From Nitrospira sp. (GTDB lineage Bacteria; Nitrospirota; Nitrospiria; Nitrospirales; Nitrospiraceae), in assembly GCA_016873525.1 (NCBI GenBank), contig VGXD01000153.1, positions 1-5,523 of the forward strand: 5,523 bases of DNA, given 5' to 3'. Both the position numbers and the translations under genes were made by a program. Within the stretch, counting starts at the first letter, position 1, and each line of letters opens with the position of its first letter. The notes below the pieces were generated by a model, which saw only the letters and a list, made by a program, of their open reading frames with translations, had not been told where the DNA came from and made no database searches. Below, one piece after another: positions 1 to 5,523 of the stretch.

Positions 1-403
1 CTTCCGTGATGGAATCATGTGCACGCACGAGTGCTTTGCGCCAACTCCCGAACCGACGGGAGATCGTGTCGTTTGATACCGGGAAACCATAAGCTCTTAG
101 GTCGTTCTTCTGGGGAGTGCGTCCTTCCTTCTCAAGGACCCGCTGCCAGAGGTTGATGATGATGGTCAACAACTCCTCATCAGTCGCCTTCATGAACCGT
201 CCGCTCTTGAGGCCAGCAAGACCCAGCGCCTGACGAAGGCTTCCGAACCGTCTCACCACCGTCGAGTGGCAGACTCTGCCAAACCGCCTCAGATCAGCCT
301 TCGTAACCGTATACGAGCCCGTGGCCTTCGCGATGCGACGAAGCTCAGCCAGGATAGACTGGTCGTCATACTCCACAAGGAAGTCGATCTCCGGTTTCTT
401 CAT
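1..403 (-). CDS. N-terminal part of a protein with two homing-endonuclease-associated (HNH-type) repeats; runs off the left edge
   Basis: Reading the minus strand from the ATG at 403-401 gives 134 codons with no stop before the window ends, so the C-terminal part is not visible. An in-frame TGA lies directly before the ATG (406-404), so this is the earliest possible start; no good Shine-Dalgarno is seen. The protein holds two similar units, about residues 15-65 and 75-129. Each is a helical stretch, a 'DLR' motif, then a near-identical end: RRFGSLRQAL (51-60) and RRFGSWRKAL (116-125). This pattern matches my knowledge of the HNH_repeat family (homing endonuclease associated repeat), small helical units thought to bind DNA and often attached to an HNH nuclease domain. 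Whether a nuclease domain follows cannot be seen. GC is about 56.5% by hand count of bases 1-400, and codons such as AGA, CTA and GTA occur. It lies 381 nt downstream of atpC and is probably independent of it. The family call is fairly firm; nuclease function is inference. Confidence 0.75.
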   Translation of the reverse strand, partial: MKKPEIDFLVEYDDQSILAELRRIAKATGSYTVTKADLRRFGRVCHSTVVRRFGSLRQALGLAGLKSGRFMKATDEELLTIIINLWQRVLEKEGRTPQKNDLRAYGFPVSNDTISRRFGSWRKALVRAHDSITE

Positions 404-522
404 TCAGTGGTCTAACTAATAGGTATGCTACAACGCTCGACGCAGTATAGCGCGTGAGTCCTTGCACTGTGCGTCAAGGCGTACCCTACTGAGAAATCCA
501 AGTGCTGTCAATCCGAGCCCCA

Positions 523-553
523 GCGGGACAGGTTTGTAAGCGACCTGTCCCGC
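523..553. repeat. Perfect 11-bp inverted repeat (palindromic hairpin)
   Basis: The arms GCGGGACAGGT (523-533) and ACCTGTCCCGC (543-553) are exact reverse complements with a 9-nt loop, so this is a strong hairpin on either strand. On the plus strand it is followed by a pyrimidine-rich stretch (554-570) without a true T-run. On the minus strand, the direction of the atp operon, the following bases are GC-rich. It is therefore not a textbook intrinsic terminator for atp. It could still act as a transcript-end structure, or it could be a REP-like palindrome of the kind mobilised by IS200/Y1-type (RAYT) transposases. The inverted repeat is certain; its role is not. Confidence 0.85.
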
Positions 554-710
554 CACTCTCTATTTCTTCTCGGCTGGAAGGGATGGGCATGGAGTGACCG
601 GCCTCTGCGGGGCGGCGGACATCAGGAGCGATGAGTCTCGCGCTGTGCCGTTCCGGTTATCTTCCCGGCGCAGCGCAGTAAAGCAATGGCATCAAAGAGG
701 AAGCCGACGA

Positions 711-750
711 CGGCCGCATCGAGGCCGAACGCGGAACTGCCCGCCGTTCG
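711..750 (-). terminator. Two adjacent GC-rich hairpins downstream of atpC, possible end of the atp transcript
   Basis: In the direction of atp transcription, a hairpin forms from CGAACGGCGG (750-741) and CCGCGTTCG (734-726), with one bulged base and a 6-nt loop. It is followed directly by a second, with 5-bp arms CGGCC/GGCCG (727-723 and 715-711) and a 7-nt loop; they share two bases. They begin about 35 nt after the atpC stop. No U-run follows, only a mildly T-rich stretch near 700-691, so intrinsic termination is doubtful. They could instead protect the 3' end of the mRNA or be chance structure in GC-rich DNA. Confidence 0.3.
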
Positions 751-784
751 CCAGCCGAATCTCAGTTCATTCAGGGGAGTCAGG

Positions 785-1198
785 CTATTTCTTGCGGGCG
801 CGTTCGGCGATCTTTTTGCGGAGGCGGGCTTTTTCGAGGCTGATCTGAGCGTCCTTGAGTTCGGAGGGCAGGCCGCCGACTTTCAGGCGCTGTTCGGCTT
901 CCTCCACCTTGGCGGCGGCGCGTTCGACGTCGATGTCCTCGGCCTTCTCGGCGACTTCGGCCAGGATCGTGACTTTCTTGGGCGTGACTTCCGCAAAACC
1001 CCAGAGGACCGACATGTATTCGGTCGCGCCGCCGATCCGGTACCGCAATTCGCCGATCTTCAGCGTGGAGAGAAAATGGGCATGGCCCGGCAGGACGCCG
1101 AATTCGCCCTCGGAGCCGGGCGCAATGACCTCGTCCACTTCTTTGCTGAGCAGCAGCTTGTCCGGCGTGACGACTTCGAGTAGTAGTTTGGCAGCCAT
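785..1198 (-). CDS. atpC: F-type ATP synthase subunit epsilon (F1 central stalk, regulatory)
   Basis: This 137-residue protein has the usual length for bacterial epsilon. It binds the gamma shaft at the foot of F1, helps couple rotation to the c-ring, and can inhibit ATP hydrolysis. The N-terminal beta-sandwich (about residues 1-85) carries the family hallmark region at 26-40, including GEFGVLPGH (31-39). A charged C-terminal helical hairpin follows (about 88-137). It contains IDVERA at 89-94, which fits the I(L)DxxRA ATP-binding motif known from Bacillus-type epsilon, so this epsilon may sense ATP; that is inference from the motif. It is the last atp gene, 76 nt after atpD. No clear Shine-Dalgarno precedes the ATG (the bases before it read AACTTTAAATC), which is unlike atpA and atpD. 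The start is still well supported because the N-terminus MAAKLLLEVVTPDK aligns with known epsilon starts. The stop is TAG. Confidence 0.97.
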   Translation of the reverse strand: MAAKLLLEVVTPDKLLLSKEVDEVIAPGSEGEFGVLPGHAHFLSTLKIGELRYRIGGATEYMSVLWGFAEVTPKKVTILAEVAEKAEDIDVERAAAKVEEAEQRLKVGGLPSELKDAQISLEKARLRKKIAERARKK

Positions 1199-1225
1199 GA
1201 TTTAAAGTTGACAGCGATCAGTGGT

Positions 1226-1258
1226 CAGTTCTCAGTTTCGACTGAAAACAGAGAACTG
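1226..1258 (-). repeat. Hairpin-forming repeat in the atpD-atpC gap
   Basis: The arms CAGTTCTC (1226-1233) and GAGAACTG (1251-1258) are exact reverse complements. Inside them, after an A/A mismatch, GTTTC (1235-1239) can pair with GAAAAC (1244-1249) with one bulged A, leaving a 4-nt loop, so the whole element is a nearly continuous stem of about 13 bp. It fills the centre of the 76-nt gap and would form in the atp mRNA. The flanks carry more copies of the same kind of word (CAGTGGTCAG at 1219-1228, AACTG at 1261-1265). It could act as a repeat insertion, a weak attenuator or an mRNA-processing site before atpC. Confidence 0.7.
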
Positions 1259-1274
1259 TTAACTGAATACTATC

Positions 1275-2717
1275 CTAGACTTTCACTCCCATTTTTTCGG
1301 CCTTCGCAATCACTTCTTCGATCGGGCCGACCATGTAGAAGGCCTGTTCCGGGAGATGGTCGTACTTGCCGTCCAGGATTTCCTTGAAGCTGCGGACCGT
1401 GTCCTTCAGCTTGACGTACTTGCCCGGCGCGCCGGTAAAGGCTTCGGCGACGTGGAAGGGCTGCGACAGGAACCGCTGGATCTTCCGGGCTCTGGCGACG
1501 GCCATCTTGTCGTCTTCGGACAATTCGTCCATGCCGAGAATCGCGATGATGTCCTGCAAGTCCTTGTACCGCTGCAGCACCGACTGGACGCCGCGCGCCA
1601 CCTTGTAATGCTCCTCGCCGATGATCTGCGGGTCGAGAATCCGGGACGTGGAGTCCAGCGGGTCCACCGCCGGGTAAATGCCCAACTCGGCCAGTTGCCG
1701 GGACAAGACGGTCGTCGCATCCAAGTGCGCGAAGGCCGTTGCCGGGGCCGGGTCGGTCAAGTCGTCGGCCGGCACGTAGATGGCCTGGACGGAGGTGATG
1801 GAGCCCTTCTTCGTCGAGGTGATGCGTTCCTGGAGGGCTCCCATCTCGGTGGACAGGTTCGGCTGGTAGCCGACCGCCGATGGCATGCGCCCGAGCAAGG
1901 CGGACACTTCCGAGCCCGCCTGCGTGAACCGGAAGATGTTGTCCACGAAGAGGAGCACGTCCTGGTTCTCTTCATCGCGGAAGTATTCGGCCACCGTGAG
2001 GCCGGTCAGACCGACCCGAAGACGGGCGCCGGGCGGCTCGTTCATCTGGCCGTAGACCAGGGCGGCTTTGGACTTGGTGAAATCGTCGGGATCGATGACC
2101 TTGGATTCCTGCATCTCGTGCCAGAGGTCGTTGCCTTCGCGCGTCCGCTCGCCCACGCCGGCAAACACGGAGAATCCGCCGTGGTGGAGCGCGATGTTGT
2201 TGATCAGCTCCATGATGATGACGGTCTTGCCCACGCCGGCGCCGCCGAAGAGGCCGACCTTGCCGCCCTTGCTGTAGGGCTCGAGCAGGTCCACGACTTT
2301 GATGCCGGTTTCGAGGACTTCGGTTTTGGTGTCCTGATCTTCGAGGCTCGGCGCGGGCCGGTGAATGGAATAGGTCTTCTTCGTCTTGATCGGTCCCTTT
2401 TCGTCGACCGGCTCGCCCAGCACGTTCATGAGGCGGCCGAGGGTCTCGCGGCCGACCGGCACGGAGATCGGGGCGCCCGTGTCCTGCACGTCCATGCCGC
2501 GCGTGAGGCCGTCGGTGGTGGACATGGCGATGCCGCGGACCCGGTTTTCCCCGAGGTGCTGCGCGACTTCGAGCGTGATCCTGACGGCCGGCTTGCCGGC
2601 GGCCTTGTTTTCTTCCTGCGTGACCTTCAGCGCGTTGTAAATGTTCGGCAGTTGGCCGGGAGGAAACTCCACGTCCACGACGGGCCCGATGACTTGGATG
2701 ACTTTTCCTGTGCTCAC
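1275..2717 (-). CDS. atpD: F-type ATP synthase subunit beta (catalytic)
   Basis: This 480-residue protein is full length. Beta carries the catalytic nucleotide sites of the F1 alpha3-beta3 ring and makes ATP from ADP and phosphate as gamma turns. An N-terminal beta-barrel covers about residues 1-80. The Walker A loop GGAGVGKT is at 158-165, and the catalytic glutamate is E190 within GVGERTREG. The Walker B segment LLFVDN (255-260) has D259, and the alpha/beta family signature PAVDPLDSTS is at 349-358. The C-terminal lever motif, classically DELSEED, reads DELSEDD at 397-403, a conservative change. Translation starts at GTG, not ATG: the Shine-Dalgarno GAAGGAG is 6 nt upstream, and the N-terminus STGKVIQVIGPVVDVEF is typical. 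It follows atpG by 14 nt and precedes atpC by 76 nt. The stop is TAG. I see no sign of damage or odd composition. Confidence 0.99.
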   Translation of the reverse strand: MSTGKVIQVIGPVVDVEFPPGQLPNIYNALKVTQEENKAAGKPAVRITLEVAQHLGENRVRGIAMSTTDGLTRGMDVQDTGAPISVPVGRETLGRLMNVLGEPVDEKGPIKTKKTYSIHRPAPSLEDQDTKTEVLETGIKVVDLLEPYSKGGKVGLFGGAGVGKTVIIMELINNIALHHGGFSVFAGVGERTREGNDLWHEMQESKVIDPDDFTKSKAALVYGQMNEPPGARLRVGLTGLTVAEYFRDEENQDVLLFVDNIFRFTQAGSEVSALLGRMPSAVGYQPNLSTEMGALQERITSTKKGSITSVQAIYVPADDLTDPAPATAFAHLDATTVLSRQLAELGIYPAVDPLDSTSRILDPQIIGEEHYKVARGVQSVLQRYKDLQDIIAILGMDELSEDDKMAVARARKIQRFLSQPFHVAEAFTGAPGKYVKLKDTVRSFKEILDGKYDHLPEQAFYMVGPIEEVIAKAEKMGVKV

Positions 2718-2723
2718 GGCTGA

Positions 2724-2730
2724 CTCCTTC
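2724..2730 (-). promoter_or_regulatory. Ribosome binding site of atpD, fixing its GTG start
   Basis: The minus strand reads GAAGGAG, followed by TCAGCC and then the GTG at 2717-2715. This is a strong Shine-Dalgarno at a 6-nt spacing. It lies in the 14-nt gap after the atpG stop and supports the GTG as the true beta start. Confidence 0.85.
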
Positions 2731-2731
2731 G

Positions 2732-3610
2732 TTATTTCAGCGCTTCGGCGCCGCCCACGATGTCCATCAATTCCTTGGTGATCGCGGCCTGGCGCGTCTT
2801 GTTGTAATGGAGCGTCACTTTTTTAATCAACTGGCCCGCGTTCCGCGTCGCGCCGTCCATGGCGGCCATGCGCGCGCCGTGTTCCGCCGCGGCCGATTCC
2901 AGCAGGATGCGAAAGGTCTGGATCTGAAAATGCTTCGGCACCAGCGCGTTCAAGAGGTCCGTTTCGTCCGGCTCATAGAGGTAGCTGCCGCCCGTCGTGC
3001 CTTCCGCTTGCGCCGATCCAAACTCGGCGGCGGCATTCACCGGGAACAGCGGTTCGACGATGACCCGTTGCTGAATGGCCGACTTGAACTCGTTGTAGAC
3101 GACGTAGAGTTCGTCGAAGGTGCCCTTGGTGAAATTGTCGGTCAGGTCGCCGCCGATGTCGATGGCATGCTCGAAGGTGAGTTTGTCGAAGATGCCGGTC
3201 CATTCCTGCCGGATGGGCCAGGTGCGGCGGCGGAAATAGTCGCGGCCTTTGCGCCCGATGATGCTGATGTTGACCTTCACCCCGCGCGCTTCGCACTGCC
3301 GGAGGAACTCCGCGCTCTTCCGCACGATGTTGCCGTTGAACCCGCCGCAGAGGCCGCGATCGCTCGTGACGACGAGGACCTCGACGATCTTGCCCTGGCG
3401 CTTCTGGAGCAAGGGGTGCGAGGCTCGATTGACGCGCTGGCTGAGGTTGCCGAGCACGCCGCGCATCTTGTGCGCATAGGGACGCGCGGCCAGGATGCGA
3501 TCCTGCGAGCGCTTGAGCTTCGCTGCGGCCACCATTTTCATGGCCTTGGTGATCTTCTGCGTATTTTTAAACGCCGCAATCTTGCGGCGCAGACTTTGTA
3601 GACTCGGCAT
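2732..3610 (-). CDS. atpG: F-type ATP synthase subunit gamma (central rotor shaft)
   Basis: This 292-residue protein is a normal length for bacterial gamma. Gamma is the coiled-coil shaft that turns inside the alpha3-beta3 ring and carries torque from the c-ring. The N-terminal helix has the conserved run NTQKITKAMKMVAAAKLKR (16-34). The central Rossmann-like part includes VTSDRGLCGGFNGN (81-94). The C-terminal helix contains MAAMDGATRNAG (248-259) and ends in the family signature ITKELMDIVGGAEA (277-290). The ATG at 3610 is the usual gamma start, and a modest AGGA (3618-3615) sits 4 nt before it. The gene is 66 nt after atpA, a longer gap than the neighbouring ones and one that contains an inverted repeat. 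It ends in TAA, 14 nt before atpD, so the two are probably translated in close succession. Confidence 0.99.
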   Translation of the reverse strand: MPSLQSLRRKIAAFKNTQKITKAMKMVAAAKLKRSQDRILAARPYAHKMRGVLGNLSQRVNRASHPLLQKRQGKIVEVLVVTSDRGLCGGFNGNIVRKSAEFLRQCEARGVKVNISIIGRKGRDYFRRRTWPIRQEWTGIFDKLTFEHAIDIGGDLTDNFTKGTFDELYVVYNEFKSAIQQRVIVEPLFPVNAAAEFGSAQAEGTTGGSYLYEPDETDLLNALVPKHFQIQTFRILLESAAAEHGARMAAMDGATRNAGQLIKKVTLHYNKTRQAAITKELMDIVGGAEALK

Positions 3611-3623
3611 TGGTTCCTGGCTT

Positions 3624-3666
3624 TCAGCGGTCAGCCTTCCGCTCCCAGCTCCGTGCTGACAGCTGA
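3624..3666 (-). repeat. Imperfect 12-bp inverted repeat in the atpA-atpG gap
   Basis: TCAGCGGTCAGC (3624-3635) pairs with GCTGACAGCTGA (3655-3666) at 11 of 12 positions, around a 19-nt spacer. It occupies most of the 66-nt gap between the atpA stop and the atpG start and could fold as a stem-loop in the operon mRNA. Each arm is itself a doubling of a TCAGC-like word. The segment CAGCGGTCAG (3625-3634) nearly matches CAGTGGTCAG (1219-1228) in the atpD-atpC gap, in the same orientation. The structure is clear; its role, whether a mobile or REP-like repeat or an mRNA-stability element, is inference. Confidence 0.7.
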
Positions 3667-3676
3667 GCGCGGACGG

Positions 3677-5194
3677 CTACTTTCCGCCGTATCCCATCTG
3701 TTTCTTGAACGCCGTCATGATCTCTTTCAGCCTGCCGCCGACCTTGTCGTCGATCTTGCCGATGCTGGCGATTTCTTTCCGGAGTTCCGGATGGTGCTGC
3801 GTGACGTAGTGGAGCAGATCTTCTTCGAATTGCCGCACCTTCTCGACCGCCACGTCGTCGAGGAATCCGTTCACGCCGGCATAAATCGACAAGACCTGAT
3901 CGGCCACCGGCATCGGCTTGTATTGCCCCTGCTTGAGCAGCTCCACCATGCGGACGCCGCGCGCCAACTGCATCTGCGTGGACTTGTCGAGTTCGCTGCC
4001 GAACTGGGAGAAGGCCGCCATCTCGCGGTACTGGGCGAGGTCCAAGCGCAAGGTGCCGGCCACCTGCTTCATGGTCTTGATCTGCGCGGACCCGCCGACG
4101 CGGGAGACGGAGAGGCCGACGTTGATCGCGGGACGGATGCCGGAATAGAAGAGGTCGCTGCCGAGGTAGATCTGTCCGTCGGTGATCGAAATGACGTTGG
4201 TCGGGATATAGGCCGACACGTCGCCCGCCTGGGTTTCGATGATTGGGAGTGCGGTGAGGCTGCCTCCGCCGAGTTGCTCGCTGAGCTTGGCCGCCCGCTC
4301 CAGCAGGCGCGAGTGGAGATAGAACACGTCGCCCGGATAGGCTTCGCGGCCCGGCGGACGGCGGAGCAGCAGGGAGAGCTGGCGATAGGCCACGGCATGT
4401 TTGGACAGGTCGTCATAGACGATGAGGGCATGCTTGCCGTTATCCCGGAAGTACTCGCCGATGGCGGCGCCGGAGAAGGGCGCCAAGAACTGCATGGGAG
4501 CGGGGTCGCTGGCCGTGGCGGCCACAACCATGCTGTACTCCATGGCATGGTTCTCTTCGAGCGTCTTGACCACGCGGGCGACGGTCGAGCGCTTTTGACC
4601 GATGGCGACGTAGATGCAGAAGACGCCGAGGCCCTTTTGGTTGATAATGGTATCGACGGCAATGGCGGTCTTGCCGGTCTGGCGGTCGCCGATGATCAAT
4701 TCGCGCTGGCCTCGGCCGATGGGGATCATGGCGTCGATCGCCTTGATGCCCGTCTGCAGCGGCTCACGGACCGACTGTCTGGTGATCACGCCAGGGGCGA
4801 CGACTTCGATGCGGGAGGTTTGCGCGGACTTGATCGGCCCCTTGCCGTCGATCGGCTGTCCGATGGCATTGACCACGCGACCCACCAGGGCTTCCCCCAC
4901 GGGAATCTCCGCGATGCGGCCGGTGCGCTTGACCGGATCGCCTTCCTTGATGCCGACATCCTCGCCCATCAAGACGGCGCCGACATTGTCTTCTTCGAGG
5001 TTCAGCGCGATCCCGTAGAGTCCGTCGGGGAACTCCAGCATCTCGCCGGCCATGGCTCCGTCCAGGCCGTAGACTTTGGCGATCCCGTCGCCGACCTGGA
5101 TGACCGAGCCGGTCTCCTTGACATCGACCTGCTTGGCGAAGCCTGTGATCTTCTCTTTGATGATCGAACTGATTTCGTCGGCTTTGATCTGCAT
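3677..5194 (-). CDS. atpA: F-type ATP synthase subunit alpha
   Basis: This 505-residue protein is full length. Alpha alternates with beta in the F1 hexamer, binds non-catalytic nucleotide, and supplies the arginine finger to the beta active site. The N-terminal beta-barrel spans about residues 25-95. The Walker A loop GDRQTGKT is at 169-176, and the Walker B segment ALIVYDD (256-262) ends with the acidic pair D261-D262. The alpha/beta signature PAINVGLSVS is at 355-364, directly followed by R365, the expected arginine finger in SVSRVGG. The helical C-terminal domain follows, ending FKKQMGYGGK. The ATG at 5194 is preceded by a strong Shine-Dalgarno (AAGAGGAG) and starts the usual MQIKADEISSIIK N-terminus. 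It lies 16 nt after atpH, which suggests coupled expression. The stop is TAG. No anomalies are seen. Confidence 0.99.
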   Translation of the reverse strand: MQIKADEISSIIKEKITGFAKQVDVKETGSVIQVGDGIAKVYGLDGAMAGEMLEFPDGLYGIALNLEEDNVGAVLMGEDVGIKEGDPVKRTGRIAEIPVGEALVGRVVNAIGQPIDGKGPIKSAQTSRIEVVAPGVITRQSVREPLQTGIKAIDAMIPIGRGQRELIIGDRQTGKTAIAVDTIINQKGLGVFCIYVAIGQKRSTVARVVKTLEENHAMEYSMVVAATASDPAPMQFLAPFSGAAIGEYFRDNGKHALIVYDDLSKHAVAYRQLSLLLRRPPGREAYPGDVFYLHSRLLERAAKLSEQLGGGSLTALPIIETQAGDVSAYIPTNVISITDGQIYLGSDLFYSGIRPAINVGLSVSRVGGSAQIKTMKQVAGTLRLDLAQYREMAAFSQFGSELDKSTQMQLARGVRMVELLKQGQYKPMPVADQVLSIYAGVNGFLDDVAVEKVRQFEEDLLHYVTQHHPELRKEIASIGKIDDKVGGRLKEIMTAFKKQMGYGGK

Positions 5195-5200
5195 GGAATG

Positions 5201-5208
5201 CTCCTCTT
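5201..5208 (-). promoter_or_regulatory. Ribosome binding site of atpA
   Basis: The minus strand reads AAGAGGAG, followed by CATTCC and then the ATG at 5194-5192. This is a strong Shine-Dalgarno with 6-nt spacing, placed in the 16-nt gap after the atpH stop. It confirms the alpha start. Confidence 0.85.
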
Positions 5209-5210
5209 GC

Positions 5211-5523
5211 CTACTCTCTGCTCAGACAACCCTGCATCGCCGTCAGCCGGCTCCGCAGCGTGCTGTCCACAACCGTGCTGCCGATCCTGATCTGGAGGCC
5301 GGCAAGCAGGGCTGGGTCCGTCTGGAACGTCAGGTCTACATCATGTTTGAGCAGGTCGCGCAATTGCTGGCGCAACCCCTCCTGCTCCGTCTTCCCCAGG
5401 GCCTTGGCGGAGCAGATCGTCACTTGTTGGGTGCCTTTGGCTTGGTCCGCCAGGAAGGCGAAGGCAGCGGCGATTTCCGGAAGGAAGCCGGCGCGGTTCT
5501 TCTTCACCAGTTGTCCGAGGAAG
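5211..5523 (-). CDS. atpH: F-type ATP synthase subunit delta, C-terminal part; 5' end beyond the right edge
   Basis: The last 103 codons plus a TAG stop are visible, roughly the C-terminal 55-60% of a typical delta of about 180 residues. Delta (OSCP-like) sits on top of F1 and ties the alpha3-beta3 head to the peripheral stalk b subunits. The frame is open to the window edge. An in-frame GTG at 5507-5505 exists, but it is internal: the codons before it read FLGQL and continue into VKKNRAGFLPEI, a normal mid-delta segment. The visible part contains the delta/OSCP family signature, from VDLTFQTDP through ALLAGLQIRIG (visible residues 62-81), and matches that pattern at every fixed position I recall. 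The C-terminus is GSTVVDSTLRSRL then a short tail. atpA follows after 16 nt. atpF and the other Fo genes would be expected further upstream. Confidence 0.95.
   Translation of the reverse strand, partial: FLGQLVKKNRAGFLPEIAAAFAFLADQAKGTQQVTICSAKALGKTEQEGLRQQLRDLLKHDVDLTFQTDPALLAGLQIRIGSTVVDSTLRSRLTAMQGCLSRE

Larger units (their letters stand above)
404..784. other. Non-coding region between atpC and the HNH-repeat gene
   Basis: No convincing gene lies here. Short open stretches exist on both strands, but they have no recognisable product and no ribosome binding site. The left part (404-480) is comparatively AT-rich and is where a promoter for the HNH-repeat gene would sit. A TTGACG-like box (477-472, minus) and a TATACT-like box (449-444, minus) are present, but 22 nt apart, too far for an ordinary sigma-70 promoter. 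The middle holds a perfect 11-bp inverted repeat, and the part next to atpC holds two GC-rich hairpins; both are listed separately. The atp transcript presumably ends somewhere in this stretch. Confidence 0.6.

Noticed and set aside
444..477. Possible sigma-70 promoter for the HNH-repeat gene (TTGACG and TATACT on the minus strand)
   Set aside because: The boxes are 22 nt apart, well beyond the usual 16-18 nt, and no better pairing was found nearby.
624..774. A minus-strand open stretch of about 50 codons after atpC with a hydrophobic middle
   Set aside because: It has no ATG, GTG or TTG start or Shine-Dalgarno in a sensible place, and its upstream end overlaps atpC out of frame. Probably chance in GC-rich DNA.
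1..784. CRISPR array, tRNA or rRNA in the non-atp part
   Set aside because: No regularly spaced repeats, cloverleaf or rRNA-like sequence was seen when reading both strands.
594..848. A plus-strand open frame of 84 codons in the atpC downstream region
   Set aside because: It starts at GTG without a ribosome binding site, runs antisense into atpC, is Arg/Ser-rich and resembles nothing I know.
1356..2723. A 455-codon open frame on the plus strand opposite atpD
   Set aside because: Same reason: codon bias in GC-rich beta removes stops from the opposite strand. There is no family resemblance and no supporting start signal.
2807..3601. A 264-codon open frame on the plus strand opposite atpG
   Set aside because: A shadow of gamma with the composition of antisense translation and no recognisable domain.
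3653..5290. A 545-codon open frame on the plus strand covering all of atpA
   Set aside because: It is a complementary-frame shadow of a strongly biased coding gene. The product is rich in Asp, Glu, Gly, Arg and His with no recognisable domain, while the minus strand encodes an unmistakable alpha subunit.
5505..5507. GTG as the start of a 98-residue protein at the right edge
   Set aside because: The frame stays open upstream with delta-like residues (FLGQL), and a complete delta is far longer; this is an internal Val codon of atpH.

Overview
The window is mostly the 3' half of a bacterial F-type ATP synthase (F1) operon, transcribed on the minus strand. Read in the direction of transcription, from the right edge to the left, the order is atpH (delta, its 5' end cut off by the window edge), atpA (alpha), atpG (gamma), atpD (beta) and atpC (epsilon). 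This is the canonical bacterial F1 order. All five products have normal family lengths or ends and intact signature motifs. The proteins, the moderately high GC and the operon layout suggest a Gram-negative chemotroph. My impression is a Nitrospira-like (Nitrospirota) genome, but that is a recollection of protein style and not a search result.

Region by region: bases 1-403 (minus strand) hold the first 134 codons of a non-atp gene cut off by the left edge. It encodes two tandem copies of a domain resembling the 'homing endonuclease associated repeat' found in HNH-type nucleases. Bases 404-784 are non-coding. They contain a perfect 11-bp inverted repeat (523-553) and, closer to atpC, two adjacent GC-rich hairpins (711-750). 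Bases 785-5523 are the atp operon.

Inside the operon two gene junctions are tight (atpH/atpA 16 nt, atpG/atpD 14 nt), each with a clear Shine-Dalgarno. The other two are expanded (atpA/atpG 66 nt, atpD/atpC 76 nt), and each of these holds an inverted repeat built from CAGC/CTGA-type words. The two expanded gaps share a near-identical 10-mer in the same orientation, which suggests a small interspersed repeat family inserted into both.

Functionally, alpha3-beta3 forms the catalytic hexamer, gamma is the rotating shaft, epsilon is the regulatory foot that can inhibit hydrolysis, and delta joins F1 to the peripheral stalk. The Fo genes (atpB, atpE, atpF) would be expected past the right edge. 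I see no sign of an undescribed multi-gene system. The least ordinary elements are the truncated repeat protein and the intergenic palindromes.
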